This document shows, piece after piece, positions 33,660-44,260 of a DNA stretch of 64,000 nt. Numbering within the stretch: the stretch's first letter is position 1; the number at the start of each line of letters is the position of its first letter. The stretch is from the NCBI GenBank assembly GCA_026419785.1, contig JAODTK010005586.1, positions 62,001 through 126,000 of the forward strand, in the 5' to 3' direction. The notes beneath the pieces are model-generated. The model was not told the origin of the DNA and made no database searches. It saw only the letters and a program-made list of their open reading frames with translations. This DNA comes from Sclerodactyla briareus. Its lineage: Eukaryota > Echinodermata > Holothuroidea > Dendrochirotida > Sclerodactylidae. Made by a program: the position numbers and the translations under genes.

Positions 33660-33830
33660 TAATTGAAAATGTTCGAGAGGGCTACTAGAGTAAGACTTAC
33701 CTACGAGGAAAGATTAAAGCGTCGCGATCTCGCGGAGAGTTATTAATGAGCGGAATAGCCTTCTAGGATATTGTTCTGTCGAGAGTGTGAAGCGTTCAAA
33801 AACAGGTTCTTCATGTATTTTTCAGAATTG
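33660..33830 (+). pseudogene. Small LINE remnant (post-RT segment)
   Basis: ERATRVRLTYEERLKRRDL (33671 on) matches the RRATRLVxxLxxLPYEERLKRLxL segment after the reverse transcriptase of CR1-type LINEs. SVKAFKNRF, from about 33781, matches the SVNSFKNRL end. The part between is deleted. The fragment is too short for a clade. Confidence 0.45.
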
Positions 33831-34299
33831 TGGCGAATTGAATTCTTTAGGCATCTGGATTATTCTTTGGTGTTGTGGCTTCAGGTCTTTCATGAAGTTT
33901 TGTCCTCCTGACCCTTTTCACTAAACTATCACGATTATCGTTAGTTCTTGGAGGGAAAAGCCTATGATTTTAAATAAATCAGTCCATTTAAGTCTTTTGG
34001 CCCTCGGAAAATACAGGATTCAGGTAATTGGGAATGATGAAACACGGACAAAAAACTTGGAAATTCAGGTCCCTTCGCGTCATTGAGATCTCCTATGACC
34101 TCTGGCAGAGAAATCGTGGTATTTAAATGATAGGCCGGCAGGCCTTCTCATATTTAAGTGATCACCACCATTCATGTGCCCACCAAACATGCCTTGACGG
34201 GATTACGATAACATTCGTGAAAACCACGAGGGAGGAGATTGAATGGATTTGAAAGGAAATGTAATTGACCGAATGCAGTTCTTGGTCAAGAAGGAATGG

Positions 34300-34399
34300 T
34301 GAGGTTACCGTAACGGGTCGGGGCGTGCATGTGCCCCCACCCCCCACATTCTTGCGGGTCATCAGGCGCATGCCCCGCAAAACTCTGGCGCCACCCCTG
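34300..34399. mobile_element. DNA-transposon right end (CTGGCGCCACCCCTG)
   Basis: The inverted reading CAGGGGTGGCGCCAGAGTTTTGCGGGGCATG is a hAT-like end, like the GGTGGCGCCAG ends at 16776-17650. A C-rich stretch lies just inside. No left end was found, so extent is unknown. Confidence 0.45.
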
Positions 34400-35770
34400 G
34401 GGGGTTCTATAACAGGTGGTAATTAAAGAGTTATACTACAAAACTATCAGCTTATATGGTTGGATTACTTTGAAGGCCAACTGCCAGGATGAATATAAGA
34501 GGAAATATATTAGCTAGAGCCAATTGAATGCGTCGTTAAAACCGAAGTTCATACGCCGTTCCGTACGGAGTTACATTCCTTGAGGGTGCACGTGTACGTG
34601 TATTACGCAAGAGCGAAATGCATCCCATTATGCAATATTAAATGATGTCATACTTGACACAACCCTGCAAACAATCTGTTTTCTATGGAAATCGCACATT
34701 ATTTACTTCGAAGCATTTAGGTATACGAGAAGGATTGCATGCTGTAAGGGTTGGGAGGTTTTGAGGGTTAATTTGGTGAAGACGACAACAGAACTTCGCC
34801 CTAACTGTTGACTCATTCAACGAGGCCTATTTCGAAAATGAGGATCCCCAGATCACAGAAGAAGGCTCCCCACTGCCACGAAGTATCACCCCGCATGCCA
34901 ACAATCACATGCACTGTTCCGATTAGAAGGCCCTGTACTTTACGTGCATTTCTAAATAGCGCCGCGCTCTAGGCTGTTAGACCCTGATCGATCGCAAGGA
35001 ACGAGATAAATGCCTGTATAACTAAGTAGTGCTAAAAATAGACGGGAGAGTCCATGAACAATGCGGGTGCAGTAGGTACACATCATTTCGAGGTGATTTG
35101 AATAAGGATGGATAGGCAAATTACCGGTCTGTTCCATATTTCACCCAAACTCTAGTAATGCCTAATTTCCCTATCAGTTTATTCGATTTCTGCATTACAT
35201 AAAAAAACGAGCATCCGGGCTTTTATTCAGTCCGACTGCTTTCAGAGTAGGCCTATTAGGCCAGTTGCCAGTTTTGATCAGTGTGGGTTGTGGGGGCGCC
35301 GTGGTGACGGTGGTTCTAGCTAAATATGACAGTTCGGTTAACCATATTGATTTTTCCGCTAAGACTGTCATGTTTTTGAGAATGATAATTCGGGTAGAAC
35401 CTTGAACGACCATTGAGAAGTTCCGCAATGAATAGTTGAATATTCAGTGAAAATAATTTTTTTAGTATAGATGAAGCGAAGGCGTGGAAGGATCGCCACC
35501 TTTTCGCCAGGGTTTCCCGATGAAAGTGCAAACATTCATCGGGGAGTAGCCGGATACTTCCGTGAGTCCCATTTTCTCACAAAACAAATACAACTAACTT
35601 ATAAACGCAACACAAAAACACCGTTACCGATGGGCCAAACTATTTTCTCCCGCCCTAATTTCAGATGGTCCCGTCTATAACCTTTGGACGGATAAGGCCT
35701 ATAACTCGTTTCCATAAGAAAACATGCAACCAATAGCGAAAATGTACTGAAAACTGCAGGAGGCAAGACA
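34400..35770. other. Non-coding stretch, no recognised feature
   Basis: I see no exon, repeat edge or RNA gene that can be supported. Confidence 0.4.
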
Positions 35771-35774
35771 TCTT

Positions 35775-36338
35775 CATCGCCACGAGGGTCGGCGCCGATG
35801 GATATACGTCCCAGGTCCGTACCGATAGATTTGTCTTGGTGGGAGGGGGTAGAGGTCGGAACCCATGGGGAAGTTCGTCCTCATTAATGGCCTCACCCTC
35901 TCTATTTTCAAATAAGTACAATTTCTGTCCAATTTTCTGTGAGATCGTGTTTTTACCAAATGTGCAGGGAAAACCAGAAAAAATTGTGCACAGTAGTGTG
36001 GCGCACAGTTTATTGAACATTCTGGCCAAAGTCTGGGGCAGCGATTTATAAAACCAAGGTCTACGACTGTTAAAAGTTTTCCAAAAAAACCGATTACAGG
36101 ATTTGTGATCACAAAATGCCCAGATTTGAAGCTGGGACATGCATCTACATCAGCGCGGGAGAGGTCATTTCCGCCATCTAGGAGGGGGTGGGGGGGGTGC
36201 GCAACCAAAAAATTCCTTGTACGATCCGCGCCAAACCATGGTGGCGCTCCTTTTAGATATGTTCCGTGTCCCCCCACAAAAATGTTGTGCCCTCCTTGTG
36301 CCCCCCCCCAAGTTTTGGAAAGTCTGGTGACGCCACTG
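35775..36338 (-). mobile_element. hAT-like element, minus strand (left limit uncertain)
   Basis: On the minus strand it starts CAGTGGCGTCACCAGACTTT at 36338, then G-rich stretches, GGAGCGCCACCATGGTTTGG and CGCGGATCGTACAAGGAATT, which align with the plus-strand element starting at 18447. A long minus frame (35774-36361) follows from this and shows no transposase motif. The other end was not identified; 35775 is a guess from frame and composition. Confidence 0.5.
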
Positions 36339-36544
36339 TCCAAGGGTTCCACGTAGGGCAAGGGAAGCTAGGCCTGTGCATTTGTGGTTGTCATGGAACC
36401 CCCCCCCCCCCACTGTGTGCTCTGCCGCCTCGCCGTTGGACAGATACTGCCACGGACTCGGACGTTTCGAAACTCGAACGCGCAAAATTTTAGTGGACGA
36501 TGAAGCCTTAGCCTGGCCTTTACAGGCCCACGACGTTTAACATT

Positions 36545-37130
36545 CCCAGCAACACCCAACGTTTTAACAATATTTTGCATATTTTTCGCCAAATGTTTTT
36601 TTAAACTATTTTCTTTTGATAACACCAATGGGTAGGAAAATGTTTCTAAAAGCGTTTGGTACAAAACATTTTTGCACCATCCGTTTTTGAAAACTGTTTT
36701 TTTTCGAAAAAAAAATCACTTCTGAATTGGTCTTAATAGGTTTGGCGGAATTTTTGGGGGTAAAATGCTCCTTACACTGTTCTCAAAATATTTTCTCAAA
36801 CGTTTTTGACTGGGGGCATGAGAACGTTTTGCAAACATTAATGTTCCTCAACTGCTCAACGTACAACATTTTTCTGAAACAGTAGGGAAAATATTGTTCG
36901 GGAAAAAAGTTTTTGAATGGTAGAAAATGTTTGTCAAAACATTTAGTTACTCATGGCTGCTCAACATAAAACATTTTTCTGGAACATTAGGGAAATATTT
37001 TCCGAAAAAAACACGTTTTTTTTTATTGGTATGAAGTTTTTTCAACATTTATGTTACTCACTGCTCAACATAAAACATTTTTCTGAAACATTAGGAAAAT
37101 ATTTTCGAAAAACGTTTCGTGTTTGCTGGG
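36545..37130. mobile_element. 586-bp DNA element with CCCAGCAA ends and internal tandem repeats
   Basis: The ends CCCAGCAACACCCAACGTTTT (36545 on) and the inverse CCCAGCAAACACGAAACGTTTT (reverse of 37110-37130) are inverted repeats. Inside, a unit of about 85-110 bp with CTGCTCAACATAAAACATTTTTCTG and GAAAATATTTTCGAAAA is present about three times (near 36850, 36955 and 37065). TTTAACGTTT-type words are frequent. Such CCCAGCAAACAC-ended, AACGTTTT-rich elements are widespread in marine animals. There is no transposase. Confidence 0.75.
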
Positions 37131-37194
37131 TAGTTTAATTCGACACTCTTAATAATTGGACACATTCCAAAAACTTGAAACCTGAAGAACGGAA

Positions 37195-37313
37195 TATAAT
37201 ATATAATAATAATAATAATAATAATATAATAATAATAATAATTAATAATAATAATATAATAATAATAATAATATAATAATAATAATATAATAATAATAAT
37301 AATAATAATAATA
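37195..37313. repeat. (ATA)n trinucleotide microsatellite
   Basis: About 119 bp of AAT/ATA units with several ATATAAT breaks. Confidence 0.95.
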
Positions 37314-37401
37314 TGGCCTACATCTTCTCAACAACAACCGTTCATTGGACTGGGACATTCCTAAACTGTTTCTCATTTACTCATCTCATCAGAAAATGTA
37401 A

Positions 37402-37427
37402 CCCCCCCTCCCCCCCCCCCCCCCACC

Positions 37428-37458
<31 letters not shown>

Positions 37459-37463
37459 ACACT
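37402..37463. repeat. C run followed by (CA)n
   Basis: A C-rich run with single T and A breaks (37402-37445) passes directly into (CA)n to about 37463. Confidence 0.95.
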
Positions 37464-39915
37464 CACACTGACTCTTCTAGAGCCTGATTATCCTCAAATT
37501 GGGAATGTTGCATTGATTTAGCCCTGTGTGCTACTACTCCTCCCTTATTATTCCTTTCCTCAAATCATCTTCCTGCGACTGCAATTTCATTTCATTCACC
37601 TCCGTCTAGAAATATTATGGAATATATCCCATCTGAAGAGATGGAAACCTACGACATCGACGTCTACATCTTGTACTCGTTCCATACATCCAGCGCTCTA
37701 TGGTTGTTGTTGAAATACCAATTGCAGATTTCGTATTGGTCATGTTTGCTCATTCGGTCAGTATACGCAATCGGTCTCTTGGGTAAATGATAAAGGATTG
37801 TCTCGTAGTCGTAGATTGTGTATGCGGGATGTACGTCGTGAGTACTAAAAATAGCCGCATACAGCGATTCATGCAGCAAGAACATAACATACGCGTATGT
37901 GTGTACTGCATGATATGCATGCACAATTCCGAGAGCTAGCTAGCTAGCTAGAGAGATCGAGAGAGTACGAGTCGAGCTAGCACTAGTAGCTAGACGCATT
38001 TTCGCAAGCAATTACTTACATAACCAACTGAACAGGTGAAGAGGAAGGAAAACCATTCAGAAGTATGTCATTCGTAAGCCTTACTTGAATGCATTTATTG
38101 GCAGCTAGTATGGGATTTCTATTTAGAGGGAATTTCGTAAATGGTAGCGAGAAACCGGGAGCAATCGTTGTATAATTGGTATCCTATCGCCTATCGAGCT
38201 TGAGTGACCAAACAAACAGGTTGATGTGTTGATCACTGTGTGCTCGTTGTATTTCGTAATACACTTGATATTAATATTAGGTGAGTACCCACCGCACAGT
38301 TTTGGCTACCTGTATTTACCTTTATTCACATAAAGGAATTGGAGAATGACGGAGCAGGGAGCGAGTATGGCTTGTATGACCCTCGATAGTCTGTTAAAAA
38401 CCTTGACTTGATTGATTACTGAATACGATATTCAATAATAAATTGCACAGATAGAGGTCTTAGAGTATCGGTCAACGTACCGAATGTGCGCACCTTTCCT
38501 ATACCTAGCTACACTAAATTCGTAGCCTAAGCTAGTAGCCTATAACTCCGAGAATCGCGAATTGTTTTTAGTATTCGTGACTGTTTCCAGCATTCTTCAT
38601 TAGTCAAATCGCAATTTTTCAGTAGAAATTGAGTATCTTCTTGTACCGGTTATATTTACTTCCTGAGGAAAAAGTCTGAAATTGTGCAAGGTCGATTAGT
38701 CCGTCTCGAAGAATTTTACGTAGCACAATTCCCATTGAGGTGACAAAATCCGTAACCTCATGCCTCCAAACTTTCCCCCCGATTACACAGCCCTCTATAA
38801 CCTTCAAAACATCATTCAAGAACATTCCCATCCACTACAAGGTTAAAATTTCATTAGTATCAGTTGATACTTACAAATACCTAATTTTGACCGTACTGAT
38901 TGGGAAAAAAAAATCACCACCTGTTTTTCTCCAGCTAGTCTTGTTTGAAACATAGTTTTGTAGACAGGAGTGTTGCCACTCGGCTCATTTTGGCAATCTA
39001 TATTTATATTGGACACATGCAGACATTCTACGAAATCGCATGATTATTTCTATTTAGAAGTGGCACGCGTAACACAGACACAACCGTGAACTTGGTTGAA
39101 GGCATTTTAGTATCTTGGGGGTTCCTGCTGATTTTTGGTCATCTTCGTTGAATTCTCACCTACCAAGACCAATATGAGGAATGAATAAGTTCTGAACCTT
39201 TTCTTAACTACAATCTTGGTCTTTCTTTGGGTATTTAATTGAGATGCAAGCTTGTCAGAAACTGAAGTTGAAACAGAAGTTGGTCGCTTAGTGCTAGCCT
39301 TATAAACAGCCTAGGCCTTGAAGTTTTGAACGCAGGCTTTAGTACAGGTACCTAAGCCCTGTGAGCGCAGGCTAGTCCGACTCGGTTTCGAATGCACAAA
39401 TTGAGGAGGGCTTCAAATAAAATTACTGATTTTGTTATTCTACAATTTTTCTATTTTCCTCGGTCTGGCTCGTTTATGTATCATTTTTGAGAGTGATTCC
39501 ATGGTTGTATTATTTAGGATCGGAGGTCATACAAGGCATTATTGCCGTCAGTGCCGGTGCGCAAATTGAGGATGAACCATGCTACTACCACTTCAAGTAT
39601 GATATTCTAATCTAATTCTGCCGGCCCAAGGCCTGGTCCACTTGTAAGTTGGTATAAACAGTACAGCCTAACCAAGCTCACAGGCTGTAACTAGCTAGCC
39701 TATGCAGATTACATTAAGCCTAGCTGAAGGCCTTTTTGCAACGTTAGGCTAAATGTTCGGAGCACTCAAAATACGGATGAAAAAGGTTTGATAAGATGCA
39801 GAAGAGTAAAGAAACTGTCTCATGCCTGGAGTTCCCCTTTAAACATTCTGGGAATGCAGATAGGCTACATTCGGGGGCAGTTTGGTAGAGCAACATGAAT
39901 GTGCTAATCTATGTG
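37464..39915. other. Non-coding stretch with an AGCT palindromic patch
   Basis: GAGCTAGCTAGCTAGCTAGAGAG lies near 37931-37955, with more GAGCTAGC around 37970. A weak exon-like segment at 39518-39596 is discussed under findings. No gene is supported. Confidence 0.35.
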
Positions 39916-39921
39916 AATGTG

Positions 39922-39946
39922 CTATCTATCTATCTATCTATCTATA
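39922..39946. repeat. (CTAT)n microsatellite
   Basis: About six CTAT/ATCT units, then TCTGTCTGTC. It sits where the R2 copies have only TATCTATTTAATCTATCC, so it expanded from a repeat-internal seed. Confidence 0.9.
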
Positions 39947-40345
39947 TATTTGTCTGTCTGTTCATCAATTGCCTTTTTTGCCCTTGAGCAGTCATCTTTT
40001 GATGGATGTTGACCAAACTTGTACCCAATGTTTATTGACCCATGGAATATGTTTGACTTCATGGAGGTCAAGGTGATATAGGCCATTATATGTAACATCT
40101 TAAAAATCGATGGATCATTGCTGCTACAAAGTACTTTTTTTGTAAAACTGGGGTCATAATGTGCCGTGGGAGGTGTCCTTAAGTGTTTGCAGATTTTGGA
40201 TGCAACGTCATACAGTGCCGTCAGAATTGAAATAGTAACATCTGATGAAAGAAGCATCACAGACCCCAAAACAGTCATTCCTTGATGGATGTTGACCAAA
40301 CTTGGACCCAATGTTCATTGACCTTTAGGACATCTTTGACCATGT

Positions 40346-40730
40346 CATTTAATCGAGTGGTTGGCACAGTGGTAGAGCGTTGGCCTTCCACCCGGGAGAC
40401 CAGAATTTGATATCCCGGTCGGGTCGTACCAAAAACTTAAAAATGGAACCTGTTGCTTTTGCGATTAGAGCAGGGACAAACGAGGGTAGACAATTTGGGC
40501 GTTTGCCATCTGCGTGTGAATACCACCATACCAACCCCCACCCCCCCCACAGTTAGGTATCTGGCCAAGAGGCCACACAAATGCCATCTATTCCACACCA
40601 GTACCTGGGGAGGGATTCGCCGCTGACAATTTGTGCAGTATCCAGGTCTGCACCCTTGCTGGGCCTCGAATAGGATCGATTCTCTGCTCGGCAAGTATAT
40701 CATAAAAAAAATATATATAAAAAAAAAGGT
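40346..40730 (+). mobile_element. SINE of family S1, best copy, inserted in R2
   Basis: Head: GTGGTTGGCACAGTGGTAGAGC (A-box) and AATTTGATATCCCGGTCGGG (B-box context). The body has AAAAATGGAACCTGTTGC, GGACAAACGAGGGTAGACAA, AGGGATTCGCCGCTGACAAT and GTGCAGTATCCAGGTCTGCA. The tail is GGCAAGTATATCATAAAAAA then AT/A-rich. The flanks, ...GACCATGT and GAAAATCAAAGTCAAAGGTC..., match the uninterrupted R2 sequence GACCATGTGAAGGTCATAG near 4500. It is not a tRNA gene. Confidence 0.8.
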
Positions 40731-41386
40731 GAAAATCAAAGTCAAAGGTCATTAGAGGTTAATATGTGTGAGATTGTTTTTTCTCTCCATTGGGTCTTTG
40801 TTGAATGTTAACCAAACTGAGTTCATAAGCCATGTTATTGATGCTAAGAAGGTTTGGCCATATCAATGATCAAGTCAAAATGTCATTACGAGGGCAACAA
40901 TAGGCCATTGTTGAAACAGCCTTTTTGGCCTGATGATCTTGATAACATAATTGTACATTTTGCATTAGTACATTTGTGTGGTTGAGTACGCACTATTGGT
41001 GCTCAAGTTTTACTCTGTTCGCCACCACAAGAATATTTTAAATTGTTTTCTAAATGTATTTATGAAATTGTACCTGACAGGAATTAATTGAACTGATTAG
41101 ATTTAGATCTTTAACTCACATCAGCTATGCTGGTTGAGCTAGTGGATATGCATGTCATTCAATCTATTCTATCCAGTGTGTCAACAATTGCCTTCTTTGC
41201 TCCCAAATGTTCACTCTCTGATGGACGTTGACCAAACTTGGACTAAATGTTAATTGACCTCGGGGTGACCTTTTAACACTCAAAGGACTTGGTCAAAGGT
41301 CGTTGAATGAGTCTAATGGGCCATTGTGTGGAGAACTGTGAAATGTATCTCCTCCAATAAAGTTGCCAAGTTGGATTTTCATAATG

Positions 41387-41775
41387 CTCACTCAGTGTCA
41401 CTAGTGTAACTTCCAGGTTGTTCAGTTGAACAAAATGTTCATCAACTGCTGGGTGACCCTTGACCACTTGAAGGTCAAGGTCAGAGGTATTCAGGTAGAG
41501 GAGCCTAATGGGTCATTGAGTTTAAAACTGCCAATTGTATCTCCACCTGTTACAAAACCCTGTTTGGGATTTCCATGATGCTCACTCAGTGTCACTAGTG
41601 TAACTTCCAGGTTGTTCAGTTGAACAAAATGTTCATCAACTGCTGGGTGACCCTTGACCACTTGAAGGTCAAGGTCAGAGGTATTCAGGTAGAGGAGCCT
41701 AATGGGTCATTGAGTTTAAGACTGGCCATTGTATCTCCTGTTACAAAACATGTGGATTTCCATGATGCTCACTCA
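41387..41775 (+). repeat. Direct duplication of about 194 bp
   Basis: CTCACTCAGTGTCACTAGTG starts at 41387 and again at 41581. About 150 bp from each start are identical or nearly so, including GTTGTTCAGTTGAACAAAAT and GAAGGTCAAGGTCAGAGGT. The identity contrasts with the old divergence of R2, so this duplication is recent or an assembly artefact. Confidence 0.85.
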
Positions 41776-42250
41776 ATGTTTTGTCATAGACCAGTCATAG
41801 ACTAGTAGTACCTTTGGTGTGTCCCAAAATTTCAGGTCAGAGGTCAATTAAAAGGGCATTAGAAGCATTAGACTCCTTGGTGACCATCAACCACTTAAGG
41901 ATTGCAGATCAAAGGGATTAATAGGGGCAATCATATAGTTAAATTCTGTTCAAAGTATGTGCAAATTACATCCATCACATAATTTTGTCTTTTTTGGATC
42001 ACGATCGCGATGGTCCCCTTTCTGCGGAGTGTGGTTTGTGTGGACACAATTTTAAATGACTATTGGTGCATCCTTCCTTGGTAAGGGCATGGTCAAAAGT
42101 AATGAAGGGGCATATTGGGCTTGGTGTGGAAAACTAACGGAAGTAATTCTTTCAAATCAAGTGGTTTTCACGAGGTTAGGTTATTATTCAGATGGAATAG
42201 TATTACCTTCAGCTGTTTGGGAATTTTCAGGCAAAGGTCAGTAAAGAAGG

Positions 42251-43868
42251 CCTAATGTTAAAATTTTTTGCTGTATGATCCATAAATATATTACATTTTT
42301 GTCATGTTTTTCAGAATTGTTACATCATACTGTATTACTTCAAAATTACTCCCAACAAGAGCGGTTATGGACAAGAGACAACTACGACCTAGGGACTGTC
42401 ATTGGGCTGTGTGATCGAATATAACATTAAATAGGGGAGCCGTTGGTAAACAATTTTGTGCAGGTGCTCAGATTTTTTTAGTCCAACACAGTACACCCAA
42501 CTGCTCTGGGCACCACGCCAAAAATTGCCTCAATTTTGAAGCGGAGAGGACAGGGCATGGAAAATGTTTTAAATGATTGGAACATGCTACAGTAAAGATG
42601 TTAAATAACATTCATAGTTGCTTCAACTGCCCAGTGAATAGAGTCCTTTCATTCATGGAATTGCCTACAATCACAGCATCATTTATAGACTAAATCGATA
42701 ACGCTCAACTGTCAATCCCAAACCCCGATAAAATCAAGTGGTCGTTGAGGAGATGATCGAGCGGCGCTAGCACATACAAACTCGTGTGAGTGGCCGACCG
42801 AAAATGGTGGACTTGGGTATGTGCAGTATACACATCTGCGTAGTGCAGTGTGTGATGACGTGTGTTGAGCCAGGAATGGGCTGTGATTGAAACCTGTGGG
42901 TGTTTGAAGGGCTGTGCCCTCACGTTCAATCCATCAATCGAGTAATCAATTTTAATAAAGTACTAAATTGATAAAATTCAAATTTTGTATTGTTTCTGGT
43001 AGGTGATAGTACAGTATGTATTACAGGGAGGGCTGCTGAACAGTATTTTCCGCACATTACATGTAATAATCACATGACTAAGGCGGGACGGACTATATTA
43101 AAATTAGTAAGTGTGTGATCTAGACTCGCGTTCTAGAGTTGGAGCATGGTCTGAACAGGAAAAGAAGAACGAAACATGTTCCGTTAATCGGATTGATATT
43201 CTTAAACGATTAATCATTGTGCAAATAATAATCGATTAATCTTTAGTTGAGCACCAGCCCCTAGTTGTGTAAAGGTGGTTGACATTTTGCAAAACGGAAA
43301 CACACACACGTTCCCTGTAGATAAACATTTCTTTCAGTCACCGTCGCTGCAGGTGACTGCGTAATTAGATCCACTGGAAGGTCCAGGGTACCATGGTGTA
43401 ACGGGGTGGGTAGGTACTTAGTTGTCCCGAAAATGTGGAGGTCATTTCAAGGTCATGGAGGTCAAATTTGCGATTTTCCAACTGTCAGATTGAAGTGAAA
43501 TTGGTGGATGGGAGATACATTTGTTCCGACACAAAAGTAAACGCATTTCAAGGCATCGTGGGTCAATTTGCATCATTTATGTGACTGTTCGTCAACTTCC
43601 ATGGATTACAAACAAAAAAACTTAGGGATGAAGGCTATCTTGGTTGCTGACGAAATGGAGGTCTTTATGGGATGTTAGACATGTCTTCCCAATGATTGCA
43701 CAAGAGCGGGGATATACACGTGGGTGGTTTACCACCTGCACGTGTTCCTGGATTGTATTTGTGTGCTCCCAATAGCGCCCCCTTTAAAAAATTGCAATTG
43801 CCTGCAAATCTAGTGAGATATGTATGATAAGAGAAACACTCTTGGGCAGGCGAATAGCATCTCGTAAT
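42251..43868. other. Non-coding stretch, no recognised feature
   Basis: No exon or repeat is supported. Confidence 0.4.
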
Positions 43869-44260
43869 CGTGCTGGAGTTGATCCTCTCAATCCAGTCTT
43901 AGTTCATTGGCTTAGAGTCCGGTCCCAGTGTCCAAGTCCGAGTCCCGAATCCTTATGCAAATTTGACCTGTCCTATTAGGTACACTTTAAGGTACAACTC
44001 AGGCAACTGCTGTAGTGCTTGCTACTGGCAATGTTGTGAAATGCAGTGGCTACTAATTACAAGTAATTTCGTGTAATGACATACAATTACGAAGACTAAA
44101 TAGATGACGTGGCAGGTCCTACAGTCCTCATACTGGGCCAAATATCAATGTCTAGGCCTACTGATTTTAACCCCTGTAGATAGCTTCGAGCCCTGATTCC
44201 TGAAAATGGGGACCTCAAGTCCGAGTCACGACTCGAGTCCGACTTGAGTCCTCCAGCACG
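43869..44260 (+). mobile_element. GAGTC foldback element, complete copy (392 bp)
   Basis: Inverted ends CGTGCTGGAG (43869-43878) and CTCCAGCACG (44251-44260). Both flanks inside the ends are dense in GAGTCC/GGACTC words (left GTCCAAGTCCGAGTCCC; right GAGTCACGACTCGAGTCC), giving long imperfect hairpin arms. The middle has CCTTATGCAAATTTGACCTG and AATGCAGTGGCTACTAATTA, shared with the copy at 6907. There is no coding capacity. It is a MITE or foldback element. Confidence 0.8.

Larger units (their letters stand above)
39950..42250 (+). repeat. Dispersed AGGTCA-rich repeat (family R2), copies 2 and 3
   Basis: Two adjacent copies run about 39950-41000 and 41105-42250. Shared blocks are CAATTGCCTT, GATGGATGTTGACCAAACTTGG, CAATGTTCATTGACCTTTAGG and AAAGGTCATT. 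They match copy 1 at 4130-4790. AGGTCA words recur throughout. A SINE lies inside copy 2, and a 194-bp direct duplication inside copy 3. The biological class is unknown; no encoded protein is recognised. Confidence 0.75.

Noticed and set aside
35774-36361. 195-codon minus-strand frame as a gene
   Set aside because: It lies inside the hAT-like element, starts in its terminal repeat and has no transposase motif.
40346-40420. tRNA gene
   Set aside because: A- and B-boxes are present but no cloverleaf forms around them, and the same sequence continues into a SINE body found at 46.8 kb. The same reasoning applies to 2808 and 12813.
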